From Amycolatopsis pithecellobii (GTDB lineage Bacteria; Actinomycetota; Actinomycetes; Mycobacteriales; Pseudonocardiaceae), in assembly GCF_009707865.1 (NCBI RefSeq), contig NZ_WMBA01000021.1:41924-105923 (forward strand): DNA of 64,000 nucleotides. Reading direction: 5' to 3'. Position 1 is the stretch's first letter; each line of letters begins with the position of its first letter. The notes beneath the pieces are model-generated. The model did no database searches, was not told the DNA's origin, and saw only the letters and a list, made by a program, of their open reading frames with translations. The translations under genes were made by a program, and so were the position numbers. Shown piece by piece: positions 1 through 14,500 of the stretch.

Positions 1-3000
1 ACCCGGCCCTACGACCCGGACGCGTACTACGACCCCGACGAGGTGACCGAGGAGCACCCGCTCTCCCACGAACTGGGGGTGTGGCACTCCCAGCGGCCTG
101 GCATCTTCCCCGACTGGGCGGACGAGGGTGACCTGATCGCGGCGCTGCTCACCGACGGTGCGGCTGCCACCGTGCCGGACTACACCGCGGGGAACACCGG
201 GCCAGGAAACACATCGGGTCATCTCGCGCCGGACACGTTGGGGGCATGGGCCGAGCGGCTGGGCGTGGACCCGGATGTGTTCACCGACCCGGCCCGGTTC
301 GGCCAGGACGGGGTGAACGAACTCGTCGCGGCGGGCGTTCCGGCCGACCAGGCGCAGCGGCTGAACGATGAACGCGGCGGAGTTCCGACGGGACTGCCGG
401 CACTGGCGAAGCGGCTCGGGGTGGATGCGACCTACCTCGCCGATCTCGCCGAGGCGCTCGACGTCGAACCACGGCAGCTGGCCTGGCTCGGCCCGATCCT
501 GCGGTCGTCCGAGTACGGCGCGGCCAAGCTGGAGCCGGACGAGCTCGCCACCTACCTCACCACCCATGCCGAGGAGTCCTTCGCCGTCGCCCACGGCGAG
601 GACGTCCAGGCACCGTGGCTGTTCTGGCTGTTCAACCACGCCGCGGACGACATGGACGCGGCCGAAGCCGATCGGTGGATGAGCCAGTGGTGGTCGGAAC
701 AGCCCGTCGGGCCGGAGACCTCGGACGTCCTGCGGTTCGTCGACGCCGCACCGGGGCTGCGGGTCACCGACGGGGTGAAGTTCCTGACCGACAACGGCGT
801 GCGGCCGTCGTACGACAACTTCAAGAACCTGCTGGAACTCACCGAGGCGCTGCACGGGCTCCCGGACGGACTCCGGGACGTGCTGCGGGAAACAACGGTA
901 CGCCCGCAGAATGTGCTCCGGGTCGCGGCGCAGCTGCGCGCCACCCCGCGCGCGCTCCTGCCGTACCGCGGCCTGATGCAGCGCCTGAGCTCGGGCGAGC
1001 AGGTGAGCGGCCAGGACATCGCCGACGCCACCGCCCCGGTCAGGTCGGCGGCCCAGGCGCTGGGCTGGGAACCGACGCGGGTGTTCGAGTTCGTGGCCGA
1101 CCGCCGCCCGACCGAGGAGCAGCTCAATGACCCGGCCTATCTCGCCGCCGCGGCGAGGCAGTGGGCCGGCGCGGTGGACGGTCTCGACGACACCAGGCCC
1201 GATCGCACGGAGATCAGCGGCAAGTCCTGGTACGACCGGCACCGGCTGGACGGCCTGGTCGACCACCTGGGGGCCGAGCACGAAGCGGCGCTCATCGCGC
1301 TGAGCCTGGCGCTGGAGCGGATCCCGGAAACCGCGCGGCTGATCGGTGCCGACCCGACGCAGATCACGGCGACGCCGCACGAGATGCTCGCCGCGGCGGT
1401 GCGGCTCAAGGCCGACCCCAAGGACCTGCGTGCCTTCCTGCTCACCGAGCGGGTGGAGACCCGCAGGGAAGGCGAAAAGGTCCCGGGCCCGGATGCGCTC
1501 GTCGATGCCGTCGTGGCGCGATACCCGGACTGGGAGGCGCATCAGCGACGGCGGCTGGGGATCCCCGACGACCAGTCGATCGGCGCGGCGTTCGAGCAGT
1601 TGGCGAGCAACGGCGAATCGTTCCAGCGGCTGGACAGGCTGTCCGACGAGGAGGCCGCCAACGAGGCCAGGCGGATCCGGCTGGCCGACCGGTTCGGGGT
1701 GGGCGTCGGAATCGTCCGGGCGCACGAACGCGACTGGCCGCAGCTGAGCCTCGAGCGGGCACACGAACTGCTCGGCGAACTGGGCTGGGAGCAGAACCCG
1801 GACGACTTCGCGGACATGGTCGCGCTCAGCCAGGCCATGCACGGGCTCCCCGAGCATCTTCCGCAGGTGGCGAACGAGCTGGGGCTGCCGGCCGGCAGGC
1901 TGTACTACGGCTCGGTGAGCCTGGGCGCGGACCCGGAGGGTCTGCGGCCGTTCCCCGAGCTGATCAGCCTGCTGCGGGACACCGACCAGGACGCGCTGCA
2001 GGACGGCCACGTCGACGCACAGATGATGGACAGTGTCGCGGTGGCGATGTCCCTCGCCACGAGGCTGGGGTGGTCACCCAGCGACGTGTTCCGGTTCATC
2101 GCGGACACCCACGCGAGCCGGGAGTCGCTGGAGGAGCTGGACGCCGCGCTGGCGCGCCCGGAGAACTCCGCACCGTGGCAGGGTCCGGCGGCGGACGAGC
2201 CGGTCCGGAACGCCCGGGAATGGGCCGAAACCCACGAAGCACCCACGGATTACCTTCGCGTGGCCGCCAACGGCGGTATCGCCGATGCGGCGCAGCCGGT
2301 CATGGACCGGCTGATCGATCGCGGTGAGCTGCGCAAGGCGATCGGCACGCTCGGCTTGGCACGGCTGCCGGAGATGCTGGCGCTGGCGGGCCAGGTGGCC
2401 TGGCGGCCGGGCGATCTCGGCGGTCCCGCCGCGGAGATCGGGGTACCGGCCTCGGTGCTGTTCGACATGGCGCGTGATCTCGTGGTGGAGCCCGCGGAGG
2501 TCGTGGCGTTCGTGCGGTTGGCCGGTCCGAGCGTGCGAGACGGCGCCGGCCAGGTCCTCCCGCACGAGGTCGTCGCGCAGTACCCGGGCTGGATGCAGCA
2601 CCAGCGGGAACACCTCGGTCTCGGGGCGAACCAGTCGATCGCGGCGGCGGCAAGTCGGTTGGGCGCCGACGCGGAGAAGACCTTCGCGCTCTCGCAGTCG
2701 CCGGAGGAACTCGAAGAGTCCCGCACCCGGATCAGCCAGCTCGGCGGCGAGCTGGACGTGCAGGTGGCGCGCCGGTGGGCACCCTGGCTGGGCGAACCCG
2801 CGGAGGGCACACCGCTCGCGGCGATCCTCGACGACCGCGAAGCGATGCGCTGGCTGGACTTCACCCAGGTCACCGCCGGACTCGCCGGTCTCGGGCTGCT
2901 GCCGAGCGGGCGGGACTTCCGGACCATGCTCGGGGTCCACCATGCCGCGGGCCGGATCGTCGATGACTTCCGGGAGCAGGCGTCGGCGGCCGGCCTGCCG

Positions 3001-5589
3001 GTCGCGCCCGCGCTGCGGCTCATGGGTGACTTCGGGGCGGCGCTGTCGGCGCTGGCTCCGTTCAAGGACCTGATCGAGACCTCGCCCGGCGTCCGTGCCG
3101 GCCAGACCACCGACAGTCTGGTCCACCTGCGGGACGAGATCGCGGGCCGGCTCATCGCGCTGGCCGCCCGGGCGAACCTGGACTCCGACGACACGCTCCG
3201 GCTGCTGGCGGATCTGGCGCCGGAGCCGGCGCAGGTGGCCGGGTGGGTCCGCGACGCCGACCGCCTCGCCAACGACAGTCAGCTGCCCGTGCACGACCTG
3301 TTCGAACTCGCCAGGTCGATGAAGGCCGACCCGGCCGAGGTGGCCGAGTTCATCCGCACACACGCCGATGATCTGCACACCGACGGCACCATCGACACGG
3401 CACGGGTGGCGCAGGAGTACCCGGCGTGGGCGGCCGGCCGCCCGGCGCGGACCGGCCGGCCGGACTCGCCGGCACTGTCGCTGGACGAGGACAAGCTCAC
3501 GTCGCTGTTGCAGACGATGGGTGTCCGTGCCGGGAAGAGTTTCGACAACGCACTCGACTCCCTGCGCCGGTACAGCAACCGGATCGGCCGGTTCCCCGAG
3601 GATCTCCCCGACCTCGCCGGCCGGCTCGGGGTGAACGTGACCCGGCTCTACCTGCTCGCCAGCCGGATGAACGTCGACCCCGCCCACCTGGCGGTGTTCG
3701 ACGACCTGATCGGGACTCTGCGTCTGCCTCACCGGGACTCCGAGACCATCCGCCTGCAGGGGCTCGCCCAGCAGCGGGTCGAGTCGCTGGTCTCGGACCT
3801 GGCGTCCGGGCTGGGCTGGGCCAAGCCGGATGTGTACCGGTTCCTGAACGACCAGCGGCCCTGGTCGCAGGCCATGGACGACGCGGCCACGGCCGTGCGG
3901 ACCGGATCCGATCATGGCCTGCTCCATGACGCCTGGCGGTGGGGTGCCCGCAACGGGGTGCGGACGGACTACCTCTCGGCCGTGACGAACCGGGACCGGA
4001 TGCTGCCCGCCGAGCAGCGGGCGGACGTCACCCCGGACGACCGGCCACCCGAGCAGACGCTTGGCATCCCCGTGACCCGGGATCCCGCGGAATTCCGGGA
4101 TCTGCGTGGCGCGTGGTGGGTCGACCGGGACCAGCTGGCGCAGGCGGTCGACGCGGCGGGCACCGAGCGGCTGCGGGACGTGCTGCGGTTGACGAGGCTG
4201 ACCGGCCGGGCCCCGGGTGATCTCGGCGAGCTCGCCGATGAGCACGGCATTCCGGCGGCCGAGCTGCTGGACATGGCGCTGGGGGCGAAGGCCGATCCCG
4301 CGGACATCGCGGCCTATCTGGGGACGACCGGCGGGGCGGCGGATACGGCCGCGGTGGCGGCGGGGTACCCGGGTTGGGCGCAGAACCTGCGTGAGCACCT
4401 GGGGCTGTCGGCGAACGAGCCGATCGGGGTGCTCGAGGGGCTGCTCCGCGACGCCGGTGAGCCGGATCTCGCCGATCTCGAAGCGATGCCGCAGCACCAG
4501 GCACGAGCCGCCATCGAGCCGTTCCGAGGGCAGCTGTCCGACTCCGTCACGCAGCGGTGGGGCGCTCGGCTGGGCCTGCGCGACGAGGACATCGTCGGTG
4601 ACATCCGGGACACGCCCGGGCTCGATTACAGCCGGATGGTCGATGCGCTCGAGCGGATGGGCTCGTCGGCTCCCTCCATCGTGCAGTTGTCCGACATGCG
4701 CGCGCTCAGCAAAGCGCTCGGCCACGTGCCCGACAGCATTCCGGACGTGGCCCGTCAGCTGGGGGTCTCGTCTGGCGAGGTCTTCAACGTCGCGTCCGCC
4801 CACGAGATCGACCCGCGCGCCCTGGTTTCCTTCGGGGACCTGTTCGCCGTCATTTCGTTCGACCAGGTGGGCGGTTCGGCGACGCTCGCCGACCCGCATG
4901 GCATCGCGGCCCGAGCCGACACCGTGGCCGGCCGGCTCGGCTTGACGCGCGAGCAGGTGTTCGACTTCGCCGCGGACCGGCAACCCACGCCGGAAGAGCT
5001 TTCGAGGCTGACCGCGGACGACGAGGCGGTGCGGACGTGGGTCGCCGAGCACGGCTACCTCGGCGCGGCCGACGCGGAGTTCGCGCATTTGCGTGCCGAC
5101 GGGCTGTTCAGCAAGGCCGGGCTGCGGCGTCTGGCGGAAACGCTGGGCAAGGAGAACGTGCCGACGATCCTGGGGCTGACCCGGGTGCTTCAGCGGCTTC
5201 CCGACGACATCCCCGGTCTGGCGGCCAAGAGCGGGATGCGCGTGCGGGACCTGTTCGTGGGTTCGGTGCGGCTGGTGGCCGACCCGCGCGACCTCCACGC
5301 CTTCGTCCGGTCCACCCCGGATATCCGGCGGCACCCGGACGGCTCCGTGATGCTGGCGGACGTCGTGGCGCGGTACCCGGAATGGGCGCAGCACCAACGT
5401 GAACGTCTTCAGCTCACGCCGTACGACTCGCTTGCGTCGCTGTTCGAGCAGCTGCAGCACAACGGCTACACGTTCAAGGATCTCGACGACCTCGCCGACG
5501 ATGCCGAAGCCGTCGAGGTGGTCGATGACATCCGGCACGACGTGGCCCTGCCCGAGGAGCGGGTCGACACCGGCGCACTGTATGCCGCG
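1..5589 (+). repeat. Module 1 helical repeat region (left end missing)
   Basis: All-helical, solenoid-like region. Short helix pairs recur many times with the consensus LPDxLPxVAxxLGV...LY..A..L..DP..L..F. Once-per-module landmarks are a YDP/WHxQRPG head (from base 10), SGKSWYDR at 1216, MRWLDF near 2,848 and DPAEFRDLRGAWWVDR at 4081. It aligns in register with modules 2-4, so the module probably begins just before base 1. The individual helix pairs look like degenerate helix-turn-helix units, but a structural scaffold is more likely than DNA binding. No catalytic motif seen. Confidence 0.75.
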
Positions 5590-8500
5590 GACTTCGCGAA
5601 GTACGGGTATGCGGAGCTGGCGTTGCCGGAGCTGGAGGGGGTCAACCGGGCGAACTTCGACAACGCCCTGGACGACTATCTGCTCAACTGCCTGCTGGCG
5701 GCGCTGCAGACGGCCAACACCATCAAGGCGATGGCCGAGGGGAATCCGGCGGAGTTCGTGGCGCCGGGAGCCTCGAGGCTCGGGCCGACGGTGGTGCTGG
5801 AAGGCGCGGTCGGGTCGAAGTTCGGTCCGATGCCCGGCGGCTACGACGGTGTGCGGGCGCATCTGGAGCAGCAGCCGACCGGTACGCAGGGCATGGTCAT
5901 CACCTCCGACGAGGACGGGGTCGGCCATGCGATCAACGTGGTGCACAACCCGCGGACCGGTCTGGTCGACTTCTTCGACGGGGTGACCGGTGAGTCCCTG
6001 GATCTGCGGGGCTCGGCCGACAAGGTGTGGTTCACGCAGCTGCCGGATCGTCCGGCCGGCGACTTCCTCACCTTGCCCGATCTGGACCAGGCCGGTCCGG
6101 CGCCGGAGCAACGGGGTGATCGTCCGCCGGAGCTGATCGGGCGGCCGCATCCCTTCCGGTGGGTTCGCAAGCAGCTGGACAAGCGCCGGTCCGGTGGTGC
6201 GCCCAGCCCCTCGGACGGGGCGGGGCCGTCATCGAGCCGCCGGCGCCGGCGGCGTGGGGAACGGCCGGATGCGCCCACGACGGTCGACACCGGCACGTCG
6301 AGGCGCGAGTCTGGCGACGATCGGGAGCCGCTGCTGAGCCCCACGACGGATCGGGATCCGTTGAGCCCGGCGACGGACGACGAGCCGCTGAGCCCGACGA
6401 CGGCTGACGAGCCGTTCAGCCCCACGACGATGGAGAGCGAGGCCGGCCCGTTCCGGTATGCGGGCTTCGAGTTCCGGCCGGCTGGTGACACCGAGGTCGT
6501 CGGTCCGCTGGGTTCCCGGAACGACGCCAACCAGAACGCCGTGGGCATCGTGGCGACGGTGCCGGCTTCGACCGCGGACGACCTGATGGCCATCGCGACC
6601 CGGTATGCGGACGGTTTCGCGCCGGGGTCGCACGAGGGCCGCTTCGGCTTGCTGATCGGCCTGCACGATGTCGCCGGCGCGGAGGGCGTGATCGAGCAGC
6701 GGATCCGGGACTTCCAGGAGGAATGGGCGCAGCACGGCACGTTCCCGGTGACCGTGGCCGGGATGACCTGGCACGACCCGTCGGGCCGGGCGGACGGGGT
6801 GCCGCCCGACGTGATCCGGTCGGCGCTCGCGCAGCATGCGGCGGCCGTCGAGCTCGCGGACATGGTGCGCGACGCGGCCGGCGACAACCACGTCTACCTC
6901 TACAACGGCGACGCCGGTGCGGACGCGCTGAGGACCCGCGGCGGTCCGCTGTTCGACGCCGTGGACGAGGTGGTGCGCGACAACGGCGAGCGTCCGCCCG
7001 AGGTGATCAGTGGTGGTCACCTGGCACGCCCGGAGGACGGTCCGGTCGCCGGTGCCGCCGCGTGGCTGGATGTCGCGGTCCGTGAGGCCATGGTGGGGGT
7101 CGATCCGCGCAGCGTGCGGTTCCCCGACGCGAACACGTTCCTCCGCCTCGACGCGGCCGAGCCGCATCTGCCGTTCGACAGCGGTTCCGTGGTGCCGGAG
7201 CGCATCGCGACTTGGGCAGCCGACTCCGACTCCGGGGACATCGCGGTCTTCGACCCGAATCTGGCGGTTCGCACGAGCGACCCGGGGGCCGGTGCCGGCC
7301 CGGCCGATGTGCTCAGCGTGCCGGGCAGCCAGGCGAACAAGGCGACCTGGACCGAGCAGTTCGCGCGTTACATCGCCACGACCACCGATCTCGACCCGGC
7401 GCTCGCGGAGCCCTTCGCGAACCTCGCGTTCCACGGGATCGACCCGGCGGTCGCGCCGTTGCGGCGGGCGCCGGGCTGGCTGTTCGGGGATCTCTCCCGA
7501 GCCGACAACGACGCCATCAACGCCGCGGCGCGCAGTGATCGGGCGGCCGTCGACCGGCTGACCAACGTCGCGGTGGAAACCCGCAACGCCCTGGTCGACG
7601 GCTTGCGCCGGTTCCGGGCCGGTGACGCGGAGCCGGAGGGCCTGCGGCTCGGCGAGTCGCGTGCCGATGACGCGGTCACGCGGTTCGCGGCTTCGCAGTG
7701 GGGTGTCCAGCCGGCCGAGGTCGCCGATCTGTCGGCGCGGACCGGGATGGCGCCGCTCGAACTGTCCCGCCAGGTCACGGAACTGGCTCGGGCCGCGTTG
7801 CCGAAGCTGGCCGGCCACCTCGGGGTCGACGCGGCCCGCTCCCAGGTGCTCACCAGGCCGCTCGCGGGCGTGGTGTTCGACGCGCTGGCCAGGAACACCA
7901 CCGAGGGTGCCGCCGGTGTCGGGCGGCTGAGTGCCGCGGAGCTGGCGGAGCGGACGCGAGTGCGGTTGCACCCCGCCGGTGTCCGGACGGTGGAGGACGT
8001 CCGTTTCCTTGCCCGGGTGGGAGACCGGCTCGGCTGGGGCGCGAACGACCTGCCGGTGGCGGAGTCGTTCGGTGGCCGGCGCGCGGTGTCGTGGGAGCTG
8101 CTGAACGACCTGCCCACCGATCTCGCGGACCGGTATCTGGGCGTGGCGCGGGACGCGCAGCGGTACGCCGACGCCGGTGACTTCGACTCGCTGGCACGGC
8201 TGCTGAACCTGCCCAGCGGCGATGTGGTGCGTGCCGTCGCGCAACGGCTGCACGTGCCGCCCGCGGATCTGGTGGCGCTGCGGGACGATTTCGCGCGGGT
8301 GCAGGACACCTCCGCATACCCACCCGGGTTCAGCGCGACCGAACATGCTCAGGGGATCGTGTGGGACCTCGGGACCCTCGTGGGCGAGCTCGGCGCCGAT
8401 TTCGACCGGTACGTGCAGGTCAGTACCCGGCTGGGTGCCCCGGCGACGTTGCTGGCGGCGCTGACCCGCTCCGGCCCGCACTTCCGCCGGCTGGCCGCCA

Positions 8501-11500
8501 CATTCCTGGCCGAAACCCCGGCCGCGCGGGAAAGCGACCAGGCCGCGACCTACGTGCGGTTGCTGCGTGACTTCCGCACTGCCAACACCCGGGCCGAAAC
8601 CACGGTCCTCGCCTACGACCCGGCGGAGGTCTACAACCCGCACATCAACCCGAGCGATGCGCTCCGCGCGGAGGGCGACCGCCACGACCTCCGCTACGAC
8701 CTCGGGACGTGGCATCGGCAGCGGCCCGGCCCCCACGAGCTGGCGGAGGCCGACAACGGCAACGCGGTGATCGCCGGCCTGCTCGGCGGCAGACCGACGC
8801 AGGAGCTGCCGGACTACGACCCCCGGTCGACGGGGCGCCAGGTACGCGATGGCTTGCCGGGCGGTGCGCGGTACCTGGGCCCGGATCTGCTTGGTGCGTG
8901 GGCCGCGCAGCTGGGCGTGGCCCCGGACCGGTTCACCAGGCCGATCGAGTCCTCTCCCGGTGCCAGGACCAGGCTGTTCGCGGCCGGGCTGCCCGAACCC
9001 AGGGTGCGCAGGCTCAGCGAGCGGCTGGGCTGGGTTCCCGACGACCTCCCGTGGGTGGCCGCCCGCCTCGGGGTGGACGTGAACTACCTCTACAAGCTCG
9101 CCAACGACACGGAGACCGAACCGCGGGACCTGGGCTGGCTGGGTCCGATCCTGCGGTCGGACGACTACGGCGCGGGGCAGCGGGAGGCGGCGACGATCGC
9201 CGAAGATCTGGTCGCGCACGCGCTCGACGCCTTCGAGGTCGCCCAGGGCGAGGCAGTGAAGCCGTCGTGGCTTTTCTGGCTGTTCAACCAGGCCGCGCAC
9301 GAGCTGGACGCGGGTGAAGCCGACCGGTGGGTGAGTGACTGGTGGAACGAGCACCTGCCCGGCGTGACGGTGCGGGAGATCCTGCAATTCCTGGACAGCG
9401 CCCCCGGGGTGAGTATCCGGTCCGCGCTCGACATGCTGGCCGACGCCGGTGGCCGGCCGCCCACCGTGGCCCACTTCCAAGCGCTGGCACAGGTCACCGC
9501 CAAGCTGCACCGGCTACCCGATGAACTCGGCACGGTGGCGCGCGACACCAATGTGAACGCCTACGGGATCTTGACCGCGGCGTCGCGGCTGGGGGCCCCG
9601 CCACGGGGCCTGGTGCCGTTCCGGGATCTGCTGACGAGCGTGCGGAACCGTGACCAGGCCGCGTTCGACCGGCATTTCCAGGAGGCGACGGGCCGGCTCG
9701 ACCTGCTGGAGCAGGAACTCCTGTGGGACCGCGACAAGGCCTGGGAGTTCATCGCCGAACGGCAGCCGTCGCAGGACCAGCTCCGCGACGACGCCGCCCT
9801 CCTCGACGAGGCCCGGCACTGGGCACAGCAGCGGGGTGACGAGCCGGTCGATCGCAGCGAGATCAGCGGAAAGTCCTGGTACGACCGGGGCCGGTTCAAC
9901 GGCCTGGTCAGGAAGGTGGGCCTGGAGCACGAGGCGGCGATCGTCGCGCTGAGTTCGGCGCTGGACCGGATCCCGGACAACGCCGAGGTCTTCGGTAAGG
10001 ACCCCACGCGGATCAGGGCGACCGTCGGCCAGCAGCTGGCCGCGGCCACGCGGTTGCGGGTGGACCCGAAGGATCTGCGGGCGTTCCTGTTGTCCGAGCG
10101 CGTCGAGGTGCCGGAAAAGGCCGGCGCGGATCCCACCGCACTGGTGGACGCGATCGAGGCGCGGTATCCCGAGTGGGAGCAGCAGACTCGCCGTCGCCTG
10201 CGGATACCCGATGAGCTGGCGATCCGGCACCTGTTCGACGCGATGCAGTCCAGTGGGTGGACGTTCGCCACCCTCGCGGCGATCGAGGACGACGGAGCCG
10301 CCGCGCGGGAGGCCGACCATTTTCGGCTGTCCGTGCTGACCGGGGTGGATGCCGACCAGATCCGCCGCGACCACAAGGCGATGCCGTGGCTGGACTACGA
10401 GAAGGCCTTCGACCTGCTCCCGACCTTGGGCCAGCCGCGGGACACGGCCGGCATGTTGCGGTTGCGCGAGCTCAGCAAGGCCGCCCGCCGCCTGCCCGAT
10501 CACCTGCCGGCGCTGGCGAGCGAGTTCGGGATGCCGGTCCGCAAGCTGTATGCAGGCGCGCTCGTCCTCAACGCGGATCCCGCCGGGTTCCGGCCCTTCC
10601 CGGAGCTCGTCGAGAGGTTGCGCGACAACGACGAGGTCCAGCCGAGCAACAGCGCCAAGCAGGTGCTGATGAACCACGCGCGGCTGGCGATCTCACTGAA
10701 GAACCGGCTCGGGTGGAGCCAGAGCGATGTGTTCGGGTTCATCGCGGCGGCTCAACCCGATCGCCAGGCCCTGGAGAGCGCGAACGCGGACCCGGACACC
10801 GCGTTGCCGTGGCAGCGGCCAGGGTCGAACACGCTCCTGCGGCAGGCCCGCGACTGGGGCGCCGCCAACGATGTGGTCACCGACTATGTCCACCAGTACG
10901 TCCGGCGCGACCCGCGGCTGTCCGAATCCGATGTGCCGATGAAGCTGGTGACTATGCCCAGCCTGTGGCGGGCCGCCAAGAGCGTCGGGCAGGCCAGGGT
11001 GCCGGACATCGTGAGGCTGGCGCTCGCGACGGGCTGGCGGCCATGGAGCCTGGACGGGCCCGCCGAGCGGATCGGCGTGCCGGCACCGGTGCTGTTCAGG
11101 ATGGCCGCCTCACTGGTGGTGGAACCGGCCGATGTGGTGGCGTTCGTGCGTTCCGCCGGCACGAGTGTGCTGGACGCGGACGGGAAGCTCGTCCCGGACG
11201 CGGTGGTGGCGCAGTTCCATGACTGGGCGGCGCAGCAGCGGGAGCGGCTCGGCCTTGACCCGAACCATTCGCTCGCCGACGTGTTCGAGCACCTGCAGGA
11301 CGACGGTGGGCGGACCTTCGCGTCGCTGGCCGCGGACAAGATGTCCGCCGATGACGCGCGGGCGGAGATCGAGCCGATCCGGCGGGCGCTCACCAGGCGT
11401 GTGAGCCAACGGTGGCTGCCGTGGCTGGGCGACATCGATACCGCCGAAGGCGCGCGGATGAGGCGGCTCATCGCCGATCCGGAGGCGATGCGCTGGCTGG

Positions 11501-14500
11501 ACTTCAAGGATGTCGTGGACGCACTCACCGCGCTGCCGGTGAAACGCGACAGCGCCGGCTTCCGGCGGCTCGTCGAGCTGAGCCTGCATGCGGGACGGGT
11601 TGTCGATGACACCCCCGAGGTGGCGACGACCTTGGGCCTGCCGCTGCCGTTCGTGCATACCTTGGCCACGGTGACCGAGGCGGATCCGCAGGCACTGCTG
11701 CCGTCCAGGGACCTGCTCGAGACCTCGGTCGGAGTCGACCCGAGCGGAACGCACAACGCGACGGTTACCAACCTGAGCAACGAGATTCGGGCCAGGGCCG
11801 ACGCCGTGGCCGGCAGGCTGGGCCTGAGCCGTGACGAGGCGAACCGGCTGCTGGCGGCGGTGCGACCGGAGCCGGCGCAGGTGGTGCGCTGGTTGCGGGA
11901 AGCGGGCCGTCTCGCGCAGGACAGCGGAATGCCGGTCCCGGATCTGTTCCGGCTGGCCACCACGGTCGAGGAGGACCCGGTCATGCTGGCCGGCCTCGTC
12001 GGCACGCATGGCGACACCGTGCGGGGCACCGATGGCGCGATCGATCCGGCCAGGGCGGCGCAGGAGTATCCGAAGTGGATCGGCAAGCGTCCGGCCGGCG
12101 GTGCCCGGCCCGCTGCCGCGCCGGCGCCGGTCAACCGCGACGAGCTCACGGCATTGACGACCGCCTTGCGCATCCCCGCCGGCGACCTCGACCGGCGCAC
12201 CCGGGAGCTGACCACCTACAGCCAGAAGCTCGGCCGCGTCCCGACGGACTTCCCGCAGGTGGCCGCGCGGCTCAACGTCCCGGTGGGCGAGCTGTACCGG
12301 GTCGCCCTGCCGCGGGAAGTCGAAGCGGCGCACCTCGGAGGGTTCGAGAACCTGCTCGAGGCCATGCGTCTCTCCCCGCAGGATCCGGCGAAGCGGAGCC
12401 GGATGATGACCGCGATGCAGCAGGTCGACACGGGGGTCCAGGGCCTGGCGCTCGGGGTCGGTATGCCGGGGCGGGACATGTTCCGGTTCCTGTCCGAGCA
12501 CCAGGCCACGACGCAGCAGATGGGCTCCGCCGTCCAGGCACTTTCGGCCGGCACGGACCATCCCTTGCTGGCTGCCGCGCGGCAGTGGAGCGCACGCCAG
12601 GGGATCCCGCTGGACCAGCTGACGGCCGTGGTGCACCGCGACCGGATGAGGTCCCGCGGGAACGACGACGCGGCGGAGTTCCGGGATCTTCGTGGTGCGT
12701 GGTGGGTCGACAAGGGCGAGCTGGCGTCGGCGGTCGAGGCGGCCGGGTTCGACCGCCTGCGGGACGTGCTGCGCCTGGCGCGGTTGACCAGCCGGGTGGC
12801 GGGTGATCTGGGTGAGCGGGCCCGGGACATCGACGTAACTCCGGGTGCCCTGCTGGACATGGCGTCCGGGGTGAAGGCCGACCCGGCGGATGTGGCGGCG
12901 TTCGTGCTGGCGAACCCTGGCCTGGCGCGTGATGTCGGTACCGGGGCAGTGGACCCGGCACGGGTCACCTCCAGCTACCCGGCCTGGACACGGGGCCTGC
13001 GCAGCCTGCTGGGGTTGCCGGCCAACACGCCGCTCGCGGCGCTCGGCGACGCGTTGCGCAACTCGGGCGGTCCCGGCCTCAACGAGCTCGCGCAGCTGCC
13101 CCGGGACGAGGCGCGGGCTGTTGTCGAGCCGTTGCGGGAGCAGCTGGCCGCCGAGGTCGTGCGGCGATGGGGTCCGCGGATCGGGCTGGACGACGCCACC
13201 ATCGCCCGCGACGAGCTGGACTACGGCCGGCTGGTGGACGCGCTGGAGCAGACGGGGCAGCTCAAGGCCACCCCGGACCAGCTGGCCAAGCTGCACTTCC
13301 TCAGCACGACCCTCAACCGGGTCCCCGACCTGGCCGCGGCGGTCAGCGAGCTCGGCTACCCGGCCGCGGACATCCTGGATGTGGCGGCCAACCGCGACGT
13401 GCCGATGGATCCGCGGGTGCTGCGCTACCTGACGGAACCCAAGGACCCGACCCTGCCGCCCGGCAGCGTCCAGGACTTCAGCCTGCGTCGCCTGCTGGAT
13501 GTCGTCGCGTATCAGGCCGACGGGCCGGGTTTGACGCGTGCCGAATACGTGAAGTTCCTGGCCGACGAGCGACCTCCGCAGGATCCCCAGCGGCAGCGGA
13601 TGAGCCCGCTCGACGAGCCACTGCGGACGTGGGCGCGGCGCAATGGCGTCCCGGATTATCTGGCCAAGGCGGCCGAAGAGTTCAGCGATCCGGCGTACGG
13701 CTTCAACGCCGGTGCGATGCGGCGCCTGGTCGATGAGTTCGGCGAGGGCAGCGCGCCGGCGTTGCTGGGCCTGACCCGGATGCTGCACGAGTTCCCCGCC
13801 AATCTGCCGCAGCGGGCCATCACGGAAATCCGGATGCGGCCGCGGGATCTGTTCGTCGGTGCGGTCCGGTTGGCCGTGGACCCCGGCGACATCGTGGCGT
13901 TCGTCCGGTCGACGCCGGATATTCGGCGGAACGCGGACGGGAACGTGGCGCTGGCCGATGTGGTGGCGCGGTACCCGGAGTGGGAGGCCTACCAGCGTCA
14001 GCGCCTGCAGCTCGGGCCGGACGTGTCGATCAGCCGCCTGTTCCAGACGCTGCAGGCGAGCGACCACACCTTCCGCGACCTCGACTTGATGCGCGACCTC
14101 GACGCTGCCCGCACTGTGGTCGACGATCGCCGCAACCTCATCCGGCTGACTCCCGACCAGTTCGATGCGCGCACGAACCATGCCGGGGACCTCGCGAAGT
14201 ACGGCTATGCGGAGCTGGCGTTGCCGGGGCTGGCGGGGGTCAACCGGGCGAACTACGACAGTGGTCTGCGGGACTACCTGCTGAACTGCCTGCTGGCGGT
14301 GGTGCAGACGGCCAACACCATCAAGGCCATGCTCGAGGGCAGGCGGGCGGAGTTCGCGGCGCCGGGTACCGACGGTCCGCTGCCGACCAGGGTGCTGGAA
14401 GACCTGGTGGGCTCGCAGTTCGCTCCGCGGGCGGATGGGTTCGACGGTCTGCGAACGGAGCTGGAGGGGAAGCCGCCGGGCACGCAGGGCCTGGTGATCA

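Noticed and set aside
1..5589. DNA-binding helix-turn-helix regulators
   Set aside because: Single helix pairs resemble HTH motifs, but they recur continuously inside one giant chain, so a structural solenoid is more likely.
2074..6150. Antisense open frame of about 1,358 codons
   Set aside because: Same in-register shadow effect; it ends at a sense TCA codon. Low-complexity composition and no ribosome binding site.
6118..6150. Sortase-type LPxTG sorting signal near the RPPELIG motif
   Set aside because: The motif is internal and repeated, lacks the Thr-Gly site, and has no hydrophobic segment or positive tail after it.
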